This document shows, one piece after another, positions 1-7,492 of a stretch of 64,000 nucleotides of DNA. Under the pieces are notes generated by a model, which did no database searches, had not been told where the DNA came from, and was given only the letters and a program-made list of their open reading frames with translations. The position numbers and the translations under genes were made by a program. The DNA is from UBA7657 sp049652985 (GTDB lineage: Bacteria > Pseudomonadota > Alphaproteobacteria > Micavibrionales > Micavibrionaceae): assembly GCA_049652985.1 (NCBI GenBank), contig JBASFK010000001.1, positions 62,001 through 126,000 on the forward strand, written 5' to 3'. How positions within the stretch are numbered: position 1 is the stretch's first letter; every line of letters starts with the position of its first letter.

Positions 1-1
1 G

Positions 2-388
2 ATGATTGAAGACCCGGATTTCGCCGAGATCCATGCCGGCGACCTCGAGGGGGTCGGCTGGGAGCATTGCGGTCATTTCGATGATTACCGCGACATGCCG
101 AACGGCGAACGCTTCGAGGATTTCTTCGCACGCGTGCGCCGGGCCAAAAACCGCATCTTAGGGTCAGGACCGGGTCTGCCGCTTATTGTGAGTCATGGCG
201 GAGTATTCCGCGCCTTTACCAAACTTTATGGAATAAGCATTCCCGGCGTCCGGAATTGTCATCTTCACGAATTCGCCCCCATCCAGGCCGATCCTGAAAA
301 CCCCGCGCCCGCCTTCCCATGGGATGCCTGGCATTATGACTACGAAGACACCCTCATCCGCCAACGCGCAGAAGATTTTTATCCCTAA
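2..388 (+). CDS. histidine phosphatase family protein, 5' end outside the window
   Basis: This is the C-terminal part of a phosphoglycerate-mutase-like histidine phosphatase, a family that removes phosphate from small molecules or proteins through a phospho-histidine. The visible part has an EIHAGDLEG segment near residue 9, an NGERFEDF segment near 34 that matches the family's acid region, and LIVSHGGVFR near 61-70, whose His65 is the second catalytic histidine. The first RHG motif, which carries the nucleophile, is not visible, so the gene almost certainly begins left of base 1 and the first ATG here is internal. The substrate cannot be told from this fragment. Confidence 0.8.
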   Translation: MIEDPDFAEIHAGDLEGVGWEHCGHFDDYRDMPNGERFEDFFARVRRAKNRILGSGPGLPLIVSHGGVFRAFTKLYGISIPGVRNCHLHEFAPIQADPENPAPAFPWDAWHYDYEDTLIRQRAEDFYP

Positions 389-405
389 CAGCTATTCCGA
401 GATTA

Positions 406-433
406 TTGACATAGCAATAATAGCTCTTTAAAA
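406..433 (+). promoter_or_regulatory. candidate sigma-70 promoter for the 59-residue orphan
   Basis: TTGACA at 406-411 is followed after 16 bases by TTAAAA at 428-433, about 30 bases upstream of the ATG at 462. The surrounding 17-mer TTATTGACATAGCAATA (403-419) recurs with one change at 7454-7470, before another orphan gene. The -35 match is perfect and the -10 is weak. Confidence 0.45.
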
Positions 434-461
434 CTTACGGAAATAAAAAGGAATTATTCAT

Positions 462-641
462 ATGAAAAAAGCCAGATCAGGAACCCTGAGCGATACACAT
501 AAAAACGCGGATAAACCAGTTGAGCAACCTACTCGCCGTGCCCTTACAAGCATGAGCATTGTCGATTTAGTGAGTGACGCGGGTCCTCCAGGTGAAAATG
601 ACTTTGAACTCTTTTCGGCTTATGGCCTGAGGCCTGAGTAG
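462..641 (+). CDS. small orphan protein, 59 residues
   Basis: The frame runs from ATG 462 to TAG 641. AAAAGGAA lies about 8 bases before the ATG and a good promoter lies further upstream, which is why I call it despite its size. The product is hydrophilic, with a basic N-terminus (MKKARSGTLSD) and a more acidic C-terminal half (SIVDLVSDAG, then ENDFELFSAYGLRPE). It has no signal peptide, membrane segment or cysteine, and I recognise no family. Its last 22 bases overlap the end of folP on the other strand, which is tolerable for convergent genes. It could be a small regulatory or accessory protein, but no function is assigned. Confidence 0.5.
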   Translation: MKKARSGTLSDTHKNADKPVEQPTRRALTSMSIVDLVSDAGPPGENDFELFSAYGLRPE

Positions 642-1507
642 CCACGATTTTGTCCAGAAACCAAATCAAGCTCGCCGATAGCCTTGAAAGCGGCCACAGT
701 CTCCTTAACATCATGGACTCTGTAAACTTCAACGCCTTGCGATAATCCCCAGAGCGCGACCGAAACTGAACCGGAAACGCGCTCCTCCATTGAATCCGTC
801 CCGGCGATTTTCCCGAGGAAGCTTTTCCGCGATGCGCCGAGCATGATCGGCACACCTAAATCATGAAATCTCTTTATATTTCTGAGTATTGCAAGATTAT
901 GCTCAAGCGTTTTCCCAAAACCGAGGCCGGGATCGCAAACAAGCATTTTAGTTTCGATACGCCGTGTCTCGCATTCCATTATACGCTGCTGTAAGTATTG
1001 AAAAATATCCTCAACAACATTGTTATAGCTTGGATTCTTCTGCATGGTCTGCGGTGTGCCCTGCATATGCATGAGGAATATGGGAACATTCGCCGCCGCC
1101 GCCACGTCCAGGCTTCGTTTGTCGTGGCTTAAAGCACTTATGTCGTTGATTGCATTGGCTCCTGCCGCCAGCGCAGCCTCCATTGTCGCCGCATTTCTTG
1201 TATCTATGGAAATCCATGGGGCTTTCCCGGCCAGCCCCTTGATCACCGGCACCACGCGCCGTATTTCTTCCGCTACATCAATTACTTCCGCGCCAGGCCG
1301 TGTCGACTCCCCACCGATATCAAGGATGCTTACCCCTTCCTGCACCAGTCGCAGCCCATGCTCTATCGCCTTGTCCGGGTTTAAAAACTTCCCGCCGTCA
1401 GAGAAACTGTCCGGTGTCACGTTTATAATTCCCATAACGTGAGGTCCGCCTGCAAAAACGGGTGTGTCAGGAAGTGTCACCTGCGCCGAGGCATGAGTCT
1501 TTTGCAC
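620..1507 (-). CDS. folP: dihydropteroate synthase
   Basis: FolP joins p-aminobenzoate to hydroxymethyl-dihydropterin pyrophosphate to give dihydropteroate, in cytoplasmic folate synthesis. The 295 residues show both pterin-binding signatures, MGIINVTPDSFSDGG (25-39) and DIGGESTRPGA (63-73), then IDTRNA near 101, the CDPGLGFGKT loop and the GASRKSFLGK segment with its conserved Ser-Arg-Lys. The length is slightly above the usual 270-285 because of a leader of about 20 residues. The start is GTG at 1507, immediately after the folK stop, so the two genes are a translationally coupled folK-folP operon. Identification is firm; the exact start is less so. Confidence 0.95.
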   Translation of the reverse strand: MQKTHASAQVTLPDTPVFAGGPHVMGIINVTPDSFSDGGKFLNPDKAIEHGLRLVQEGVSILDIGGESTRPGAEVIDVAEEIRRVVPVIKGLAGKAPWISIDTRNAATMEAALAAGANAINDISALSHDKRSLDVAAAANVPIFLMHMQGTPQTMQKNPSYNNVVEDIFQYLQQRIMECETRRIETKMLVCDPGLGFGKTLEHNLAILRNIKRFHDLGVPIMLGASRKSFLGKIAGTDSMEERVSGSVSVALWGLSQGVEVYRVHDVKETVAAFKAIGELDLVSGQNRGYSGLRP

Positions 1508-2002
1508 CTAAGCCGCCTCTGTTTCACGTGAAACTTTTTCTGGTAAACTGTGGAAAAGTTGCGATGCCGTCTGCTTTAGCACCGGGTGTTCCCACTCCTG
1601 CGCGATCTCGCATAGCGGCCCAAGCACGAAATCCCGCTGGTGCATCCGCGCGTGCGGGACCTGCAGCCCCTTTTCCGCGATCACCGTCCGGTTATAAGCC
1701 AGCAAATCGAGGTCGAGTACCCGGGCGGCATTCCACTCAAGGCCCTCTTCCCGCCCGAATTCGCGTTCAATAGTTTTCAGAAGTGCGTGAAGATCGCGAA
1801 CAGCCAGCTTGGTCGCTACGGAAACCACCCCATTGCGGTAATCAGGCTGGTCCGAGGCCGGCACAGGCCTGGTAACGATAATCCGGGAAACCTTAAGCAC
1901 CTCCACACCCCGGCGCGGCAATTCAGCCAGCACGGCGCTGAAAGTCTCTTCAGGATTTCCATAGCGGGACGGTAAATTGGCCCCGAGGGCGATCAGGATC
2001 AA
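1508..2002 (-). CDS. folK: 6-hydroxymethyl-7,8-dihydropterin pyrophosphokinase
   Basis: FolK transfers pyrophosphate from ATP to hydroxymethyl-dihydropterin, the step before FolP. The protein opens MILIALGANLPS, as family members do, and carries the RPVPASDQPDYRN segment and the signature WNAARVLDLDLLAYN, whose paired aspartates bind magnesium. Two in-frame TTG codons are possible, at 2008 and 2002. I prefer 2002: it gives the standard N-terminus and lies 8 bases from an AAGGAG Shine-Dalgarno, whereas the first TTG is only 2 bases away. It is the first gene of the folK-folP unit. Confidence 0.93.
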   Translation of the reverse strand: MILIALGANLPSRYGNPEETFSAVLAELPRRGVEVLKVSRIIVTRPVPASDQPDYRNGVVSVATKLAVRDLHALLKTIEREFGREEGLEWNAARVLDLDLLAYNRTVIAEKGLQVPHARMHQRDFVLGPLCEIAQEWEHPVLKQTASQLFHSLPEKVSRETEAA

Positions 2003-2035
2003 CGGCAACTCTCCTTCGGAAAGGGCCGTTATAGC

Positions 2036-2644
2036 CTACCAGGTGCGGATTGCGCCAGTATCTACGTGAACGAAATCGCTGCGCGGGTAAAAGCCCACGC
2101 CCCCGGCCTTGAGGCCGCAGGCAATCGCGCGGATCTGCTTGCTGTTGTAATTGTCATCGCGGATATCCATCGCCTGCCCGTACATGTGCAGGGAATTCTT
2201 GGCCACGCCCGTGCGCGCCGAACCGTGGCGAAGCATGGCGTTGGTTTTGGGACTGCGGTAGCCGGACAAAACCTCGATCGCCCTGCCGGTATTCATTTTA
2301 GCCTGGATGATGCTGACCAGGTCGACAACATGCGGGTCCATCGGGAAAACTTCGTGCGTGCGGAAGTCCCGCAGGACATAATTCATTCTCTTGAAGGCGT
2401 CGGGCAGGTATTTATCACCGACTCTGTAAACTCCATTGAAGCTTTCACCGGTATGGGCATGCTTGAAGGCGACGCGCCACTGCGATTGCCCGGCAGCGTA
2501 GGCGGATTTGGCGGAAATAAGGGGAATTGAGGCGGCGAGGAAACCCAGAAGACCTATTTTCAGAACGTCACGGCGCTCGATATGGGTAGCATTTTCACCA
2601 AAAAAATCGCGAGATTTCAACTTTGACTCAAGGTCGTCAAACAT
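2036..2644 (-). CDS. mepK: YcbK/MepK-like murein endopeptidase (DUF882, M15 fold)
   Basis: This is a metallopeptidase of the DUF882/M15 group. E. coli MepK (YcbK) cuts crosslinks in peptidoglycan, preferring the 3-3 links made by L,D-transpeptidases. The N-terminus has a twin-arginine-type export signal, ERRDVLKIG at 23-31 followed by a hydrophobic stretch ending near Ala50, so it probably acts in the periplasm. The zinc ligands appear to be His153 and Asp160 (SLHMYGQAMDIR) and His193 (FVHVDTG). The next gene upstream is a YcbB-type L,D-transpeptidase, the same pairing as ycbB-ycbK in E. coli, which supports a role in making and opening 3-3 crosslinks. Cleavage specificity is inferred. Confidence 0.85.
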   Translation of the reverse strand: MFDDLESKLKSRDFFGENATHIERRDVLKIGLLGFLAASIPLISAKSAYAAGQSQWRVAFKHAHTGESFNGVYRVGDKYLPDAFKRMNYVLRDFRTHEVFPMDPHVVDLVSIIQAKMNTGRAIEVLSGYRSPKTNAMLRHGSARTGVAKNSLHMYGQAMDIRDDNYNSKQIRAIACGLKAGGVGFYPRSDFVHVDTGAIRTW

Positions 2645-2746
2645 GGAAATTCCTTTATTTGATTTATTACTTTTATGTTGATTGTTTATTCGATTTAGAA
2701 GAAGACCCGGAACTTATTGAGATTCCGGCGGTGTGTAAAGGGGATA

Positions 2747-4504
2747 CTAATCTTCTTCCCCAAGCGAGGCAAGTTTTTGCCGCGGATTAGTCATAACTTT
2801 ATTATGACCTGCCAGCGAAATGCCGTCAACCTTTTCGAGCGCCTCGGCCAAGATTTTGTCGCGACCGTAAATGTCGCGGCCGAACACTACCCGCCCCTGG
2901 TCGTCGATCCAGGCCGTGTAATACAGGATATAAACAGGAATTTTATTGGAAATAAGCCGGTCGCTCGTTCGGCCCTGCGCGATGACCGTTGTAATTTTAT
3001 TCAAATCCCATCCTTTTTCACCCGCCATGACAAACTCGGCAACCTTCAGCGGCTCCTGCATGCGGATGCAGCCGGACGAAAGCGCCCGCGCATATTTGTC
3101 GAAATATTCCTTTTGGTTCGTGTCGTGGAGATAGATGCTATATTTGTTCGGCATCAACACCCGCACGCGGCCGAGCGGGTTGCCCGCCCCCGGCACCTGC
3201 ACCATGTGCAGGACATTGAGATCGGCATGCGTGACCCGCTCCCAATCCACCGCCGCCGGGTCAAGCGTTTCAATACCGTCCTCGCCGCGATAGGTCAGCT
3301 CTATCCCCTTGTTGGTCAGGTACCACGGGTCCTCGCGCAACTTCGGTAATATGTCTTCCTTCTTGATCGTCGGCGGCACCGTCCAGTCGGGGTTGAACCG
3401 TATGCCTTCAATGTCGGTGACGATGGCCGGCGTCGCGCGCTCGGGCCGCCCGACAATGACCTCCATTTCGAACGATACCTTGTTGTCATCCACGGCCCAC
3501 AGAGTCGCAGCCGGAATGTTCACAACAATAAATTTTGCAGGCCTTTCCTGCCCTTCCATCCAGCGCAGGCGTTCCATATTGACCTTCAGCTGAACGATGC
3601 GGTCGCGGTTCGTGCGGTTCAGCGCCGCCAGCGTATCAAGCCCGATGATGCCATCATCCTTTAATCCTTCGGCGCGCTGAAATTTCGTCACGGCGGCAAA
3701 CAACGCGTCATCATAAAGCAGGGAATCCTGTGTCTGCTGAACCGCCCCGAGGCGCGCCCGCAGGCCAGGCATGATCTTGTGCCGCAGGCCCGGCCGCATA
3801 ATCGCGCCGCCAAAATCCAGCGGCAGGTATTTCGCATAGGCCGCTTCGTTCTTGCTTTCCATATCCGCCAGCGCCTCTTTCAGGCGACCGTATGTCGCGC
3901 TTTTCGGCTCCAACCCAGCAAAGAATTTCTGCACGCTTCCGGAATCCGTGATCGTCTGCAGGATTTCCCGGGGCTGCATCGGCGGACGCAGGGGCGCAAT
4001 CTCGCCGCGCAAGGCTCGGCCCTGCAAATGATAGCCGGTCATGTCGCCCGCATATTTGATCGCGGCGTCACTCAGGAATAATTCAAGCTCCGCCCGCAGC
4101 GCCTCGTCCCGCTCCCCGACCCGGTCGGCGATCTGGCGGCTGTTGTAACGCGCCGGGCTCAGCCCGTGAGCGCGCGCATTGTCGATGAACGTGGCGAACT
4201 GCCGGATTTTCTGCGTGCCTGCTGAATTACCGGTCCAGATGGGTTTTCCCTCGCGAGCGGCATAGAAGGCACGGATTTCGTCCGCATGACCCAGAGGCAT
4301 ATCGCCGATGCGGCCCGATTCAAGAAGAACGGCAAGCGCCTTGTTTTCTTTCGGGGCGCTCCCATAGAACCCGCCAAAACTTCTTTTGACGTCAAAAAAC
4401 TGCGCCATCGACGGTTCATATGAGACGAATACGCCTGTGCACGCAATTGTGGATATCACGAGCAAACTTTTGATACGGCGGTTAAATGTAAACTTCCCGG
4501 GCAT
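2747..4504 (-). CDS. YcbB/LdtD-type L,D-transpeptidase
   Basis: The enzyme forms 3-3 crosslinks in peptidoglycan using a catalytic cysteine. The 585 residues contain a membrane anchor or uncleaved signal (about 11-33), a scaffold region (about 60-250), a peptidoglycan-binding repeat (about 265-296, with AVTKFQRAEGLKDDGIIG) and the YkuD catalytic domain (about 320-520). The catalytic motif is intact: YLHDTNQ with His460 and ARALSSGCIRM with Cys479. Length and domain order match the large YcbB branch rather than the short ErfK branch. The MepK-like gene follows after about 100 bases on the same strand. The start is the ATG at 4504. Confidence 0.93.
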   Translation of the reverse strand: MPGKFTFNRRIKSLLVISTIACTGVFVSYEPSMAQFFDVKRSFGGFYGSAPKENKALAVLLESGRIGDMPLGHADEIRAFYAAREGKPIWTGNSAGTQKIRQFATFIDNARAHGLSPARYNSRQIADRVGERDEALRAELELFLSDAAIKYAGDMTGYHLQGRALRGEIAPLRPPMQPREILQTITDSGSVQKFFAGLEPKSATYGRLKEALADMESKNEAAYAKYLPLDFGGAIMRPGLRHKIMPGLRARLGAVQQTQDSLLYDDALFAAVTKFQRAEGLKDDGIIGLDTLAALNRTNRDRIVQLKVNMERLRWMEGQERPAKFIVVNIPAATLWAVDDNKVSFEMEVIVGRPERATPAIVTDIEGIRFNPDWTVPPTIKKEDILPKLREDPWYLTNKGIELTYRGEDGIETLDPAAVDWERVTHADLNVLHMVQVPGAGNPLGRVRVLMPNKYSIYLHDTNQKEYFDKYARALSSGCIRMQEPLKVAEFVMAGEKGWDLNKITTVIAQGRTSDRLISNKIPVYILYYTAWIDDQGRVVFGRDIYGRDKILAEALEKVDGISLAGHNKVMTNPRQKLASLGEED

Positions 4505-4514
4505 GAACCACTCT

Positions 4515-4545
4515 AAAGAAAAGGCCCCACACTAACGTGTGAGCC
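4515..4545 (-). terminator. intrinsic terminator after ilvD
   Basis: On the minus strand, GGCTCACAC and GTGTGGGGCC pair around a TTA loop, with a small internal mismatch, and a TTTTCTTT tract follows. It lies about 50 bases past the ilvD stop and just before the L,D-transpeptidase start, so it should separate the two units. Confidence 0.65.
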
Positions 4546-4596
4546 TCCTTAATGATCCTAACATAAAGGGCTTAACAGTGCATTATCGGTGGAAAG

Positions 4597-6354
4597 CTAC
4601 AAATCCACGAAGATGTGCGTCTCGCCTTTGCCGCCGTCATGGGTGACAGCGCCGTCCCGCGCCGGACCGACGAGCTTCGCGTATTTCTGCAACGCGCCGG
4701 AATTATAATTGGTTTTACGCGGCTTCCATTTCTTTTTGCGGGCCCTGAGTTCCGCTAGGGATAATTTTACATCCAACGTGCCTTTTTTCGCATCGATGCG
4801 GATGATATCGCCGTTTTTAATAAGCGCAATCGGTCCGCCGACTCCGGCCTCGGGACCAAGGTGGCCCACGCACAGTCCGCGCGTGCCGCCGGAAAATCTT
4901 CCGTCCGTAATTAATGCGACCTTGCCGCCCTTGCCCTGTCCATACAGCGCTGCCGTAGTGGATAACATCTCGCGCATGCCCGGGCCGCCAACCGGACCTT
5001 CGTAGCGAATGACCAATACTTCACCGTCCTTGAATTTCCCGGCCTGCACGGCGTTGAAGCACGCTTCCTCGCCGTCGAACACCCGCGCCTTGCCTTCGAA
5101 CACGATGTCTTCTTCAGCCATCCCGGCGATTTTCACAATCGCACCCTCGGGCGCGAGATTGCCTTTCAGCACGACAACGCCGCCGGTTTTATAGATCGGC
5201 TTTTTCACCGGGAACACAACGTCCTGATCGCCCGGGAATTTCACGCCCTCGAGATTTTCGGCAATCGTTTTTCCCGTGACGGTGATGCAATCGCCGTAAA
5301 TATAGCCGTGATCGAGTAATTCCTTCAGCACCACGCCGACACCACCGACCTCGTATAAATCTTTCGCGACATATTTCCCGCCGGGGCGCAAATTCGCAAG
5401 ATAAGGAGTCTTTTTGAAAATCCTGCCGACATCGAACATGTCGAATTTAATTCCAACCTCATGCGCAATCGCGGGCAGATGCAGCGCCGCATTCGTCGAT
5501 CCGCCCGTCGCCGCGACAATCGCCGCAGCGTTCTCGAGCGCTTTTTTGGTGACGATATCGCGCGGGTAAGGCCCGCCGTTTTTAATCAGGCGCATAACCG
5601 CCTCGCCGCTCGCCTCAGCATATTCATCGCGCGATTCATAAACCGCCGGCGCGCCGGCTGAATTCGGCAGCGCAAGCCCCATCGCCTCAGATACGCAGGC
5701 CATGGTGTTGGCGGTGAACTGACCGCCGCACGCGCCTGCGCCGGGAAGCGCGCCGCATTCGCATTCTTTCAACTGCTTGTCATTGATTTTGCCGACCGCG
5801 TGCTCTCCGACTGCTTCGAAGACAGTGACGATATCCGCGTCCTTATTTCGGAACTTGCCGGGCAAAATCGTCCCGCCATACATGAACACGCTCGGCACGT
5901 TGAGGCGCACCATCGCCATCATCATGCCCGGCAGCGATTTGTCGCAACCCGCCAGCCCCACCAGCCCGTCATAGCAGTGACCCCGCATCGTCAGTTCAAC
6001 TGAATCGGCAATGACTTCCCGTGACACCAGCGACGAGCGCATGCCTTCATGCCCCATCGCGATACCGTCTGTGACAGTGATGGTGGTGAATTCGCGCGGC
6101 GTACCTTGAGCCGAACTCACTCCCTTTTTCACCGCCTGCGCCTGACGCGACAGGGCAATGTTGCACGGCGCGGCCTCGTTCCAGCAGGTCGCAACGCCAA
6201 CCAGGGGTCTCGCGATATCTTCATCGCCCAGCCCCATGGCACGCAGCATCGAACGGTGCGGCGCCGATTTCGGCCCCTCCGTGACATAACGGGAAACAAG
6301 TTTCGTCTTATCCCAGCCTTTCGGGTGGGCACGCTTCGGATTGAAAACTTTCAT
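4597..6354 (-). CDS. ilvD: dihydroxy-acid dehydratase
   Basis: IlvD removes water from 2,3-dihydroxy acids to give the 2-keto acid precursors of valine, isoleucine and, indirectly, leucine and pantothenate. The 585-residue protein has the three cluster-binding cysteines of the family: Cys57 (ATCWNE), Cys137 (AGCDKS) and Cys209 (GACGGQFTANTM). The C-terminal TDGRFSGGTRG segment is also present. Having all three cysteines fits a [2Fe-2S] enzyme. It appears to be a single-gene unit closed by a terminator. The branched-chain aminotransferase ilvE is 30 kb away, so the pathway is not clustered. Confidence 0.97.
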   Translation of the reverse strand: MKVFNPKRAHPKGWDKTKLVSRYVTEGPKSAPHRSMLRAMGLGDEDIARPLVGVATCWNEAAPCNIALSRQAQAVKKGVSSAQGTPREFTTITVTDGIAMGHEGMRSSLVSREVIADSVELTMRGHCYDGLVGLAGCDKSLPGMMMAMVRLNVPSVFMYGGTILPGKFRNKDADIVTVFEAVGEHAVGKINDKQLKECECGALPGAGACGGQFTANTMACVSEAMGLALPNSAGAPAVYESRDEYAEASGEAVMRLIKNGGPYPRDIVTKKALENAAAIVAATGGSTNAALHLPAIAHEVGIKFDMFDVGRIFKKTPYLANLRPGGKYVAKDLYEVGGVGVVLKELLDHGYIYGDCITVTGKTIAENLEGVKFPGDQDVVFPVKKPIYKTGGVVVLKGNLAPEGAIVKIAGMAEEDIVFEGKARVFDGEEACFNAVQAGKFKDGEVLVIRYEGPVGGPGMREMLSTTAALYGQGKGGKVALITDGRFSGGTRGLCVGHLGPEAGVGGPIALIKNGDIIRIDAKKGTLDVKLSLAELRARKKKWKPRKTNYNSGALQKYAKLVGPARDGAVTHDGGKGETHIFVDL

Positions 6355-6363
6355 GGGGACTTT

Positions 6364-6864
6364 TTAAGCCGCCGACTGGTCTTTGACAAGCACCGCCTCG
6401 TTATAGGCCCGGCGCAGCGCAATACCGTTCCCAACATACGGAATGACAATGAAACGGCTGCCGGTTCCCATCAGGACGACGTTCGAATAGCCCATGACAT
6501 AGCCGGGCAACATTCTCTCTAATTCCATGCTCTCCAGCTTGTCGAAATGCATGTCGACCACGTCCACCTGCAGGATGCCGTAACGCGCCAGTACCCGCTT
6601 GTTGGTGACGACGAGCATTAAAATCTCTTTCTTGATGATCGCGTAAATGGCCATCAGCACCGCGACAACACCCAGCAGCATGCCAAGCTGGACAATCCCC
6701 GTCAGCAGCGTGAACAAGACGGCGATGATGAAAACGGCGGCGGCCTTCCAGAAAATGCCGGGATGAATGACGGCGCTCTCGATAATGACCTCCCCGGGCA
6801 GGAGGCGCTCCTCGGCGGCCGAACTTTTGCTCTTACCGGGCGTGGGTGTGCTTTCAGTAGTCAT
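6364..6864 (-). CDS. bacterial PH-domain (bPH_2) membrane protein, second of a pair
   Basis: A 166-residue protein with a proline- and serine-rich N-terminus, a hydrophobic hairpin at about 36-72 (two membrane segments) and then a bPH_2-type domain marked by TNKRVLARYGILQVDVVDM and KLESMELERMLPG. Bacterial PH-like membrane proteins of the YdbS/YdbT kind are widespread, but their function is mostly unknown. Its ATG overlaps the stop of the neighbouring PH gene (ATGA at 6861-6864), so the two are translated together and may form a complex. ilvD follows after only 9 bases, which suggests read-through into ilvD. Confidence 0.8.
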   Translation of the reverse strand: MTTESTPTPGKSKSSAAEERLLPGEVIIESAVIHPGIFWKAAAVFIIAVLFTLLTGIVQLGMLLGVVAVLMAIYAIIKKEILMLVVTNKRVLARYGILQVDVVDMHFDKLESMELERMLPGYVMGYSNVVLMGTGSRFIVIPYVGNGIALRRAYNEAVLVKDQSAA

Positions 6865-7391
6865 AGAGACCTCGCTTTTTCTATAGCCTGCCGGAAAGCG
6901 ATCGGGTTTTCGATCGGCGGAAGGATAACTTCCCCAATTCCCATCCCCCGAATGGCAATCCGTCCATAATTAAATATTCTACCAAAAATTGACTGCAATA
7001 TGTTAACGCCTTCTATCCGGTCGACGCTCATTTCGCCAACCTGACGGGCAATAAGGCCCCTTTTGTAGATAAGCCTCGAATTTGTAATGGCAATTTCGGT
7101 CGTCACCTTGATGACCATCATCCGGGCAAAACTCATCAATCCGAGGATAAAAATGACGAAAGCGAAGATCCGCAGGCCCGGGTGGAGCATCCGGACAGCC
7201 TCCAGCCAGGTCGCATTGGGTGGCAGCAGGCCGAGCTGGCGGTACATCATGACCGCCCCGGCGACCACCACCGTGGTGCCCAGCACGCCCCACAAAATGG
7301 CCATGAATGCGTTAAACGTGTAAATCCAGTGAAACTTGCCTATATGAACAAGTTCCTCGTCGGGACCGAGCGATTGCTGGACGTATAACAT
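6861..7391 (-). CDS. bacterial PH-domain (bPH_2) membrane protein, first of a pair
   Basis: A 176-residue protein with two membrane segments (about 27-50 and 75-95) followed by a bPH_2 domain: ITNSRLIYKRGLIARQVGEM, then VDRIEGVNILQSIFGRIFNYG and the RGMGIGEV end typical of this family. It is homologous in layout to the next gene and overlaps it by 4 bases. The start is ATG 7389-7391, which sets the first residues as MLYVQQSLGPDEELVHIGKF. The LGPDEELVH opening before the first membrane segment is common in the family. The cellular role is unknown; membrane location is inferred from hydrophobicity. Confidence 0.8.
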   Translation of the reverse strand: MLYVQQSLGPDEELVHIGKFHWIYTFNAFMAILWGVLGTTVVVAGAVMMYRQLGLLPPNATWLEAVRMLHPGLRIFAFVIFILGLMSFARMMVIKVTTEIAITNSRLIYKRGLIARQVGEMSVDRIEGVNILQSIFGRIFNYGRIAIRGMGIGEVILPPIENPIAFRQAIEKARSL

Positions 7392-7456
7392 TGACTAATA
7401 GCCTAACCTTTTTAAGCGCTAAAAGAAATCCCGGCGGAAAAGTGACAGGTTTTTTA

Positions 7457-7484
7457 TTGACATAACAATAGAGTATCTTTACAA
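7457..7484 (+). promoter_or_regulatory. candidate promoter for the three-repeat protein
   Basis: TTGACA at 7457-7462, then 16 bases, then TTACAA at 7479-7484, shortly before the ATG at 7493. If correct, the transcript would have almost no leader, and indeed no Shine-Dalgarno is visible. The sequence around the -35 (7454-7470) is nearly identical to that before the orphan at 462. Confidence 0.45.
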
Positions 7485-7492
7485 AACTAAAC

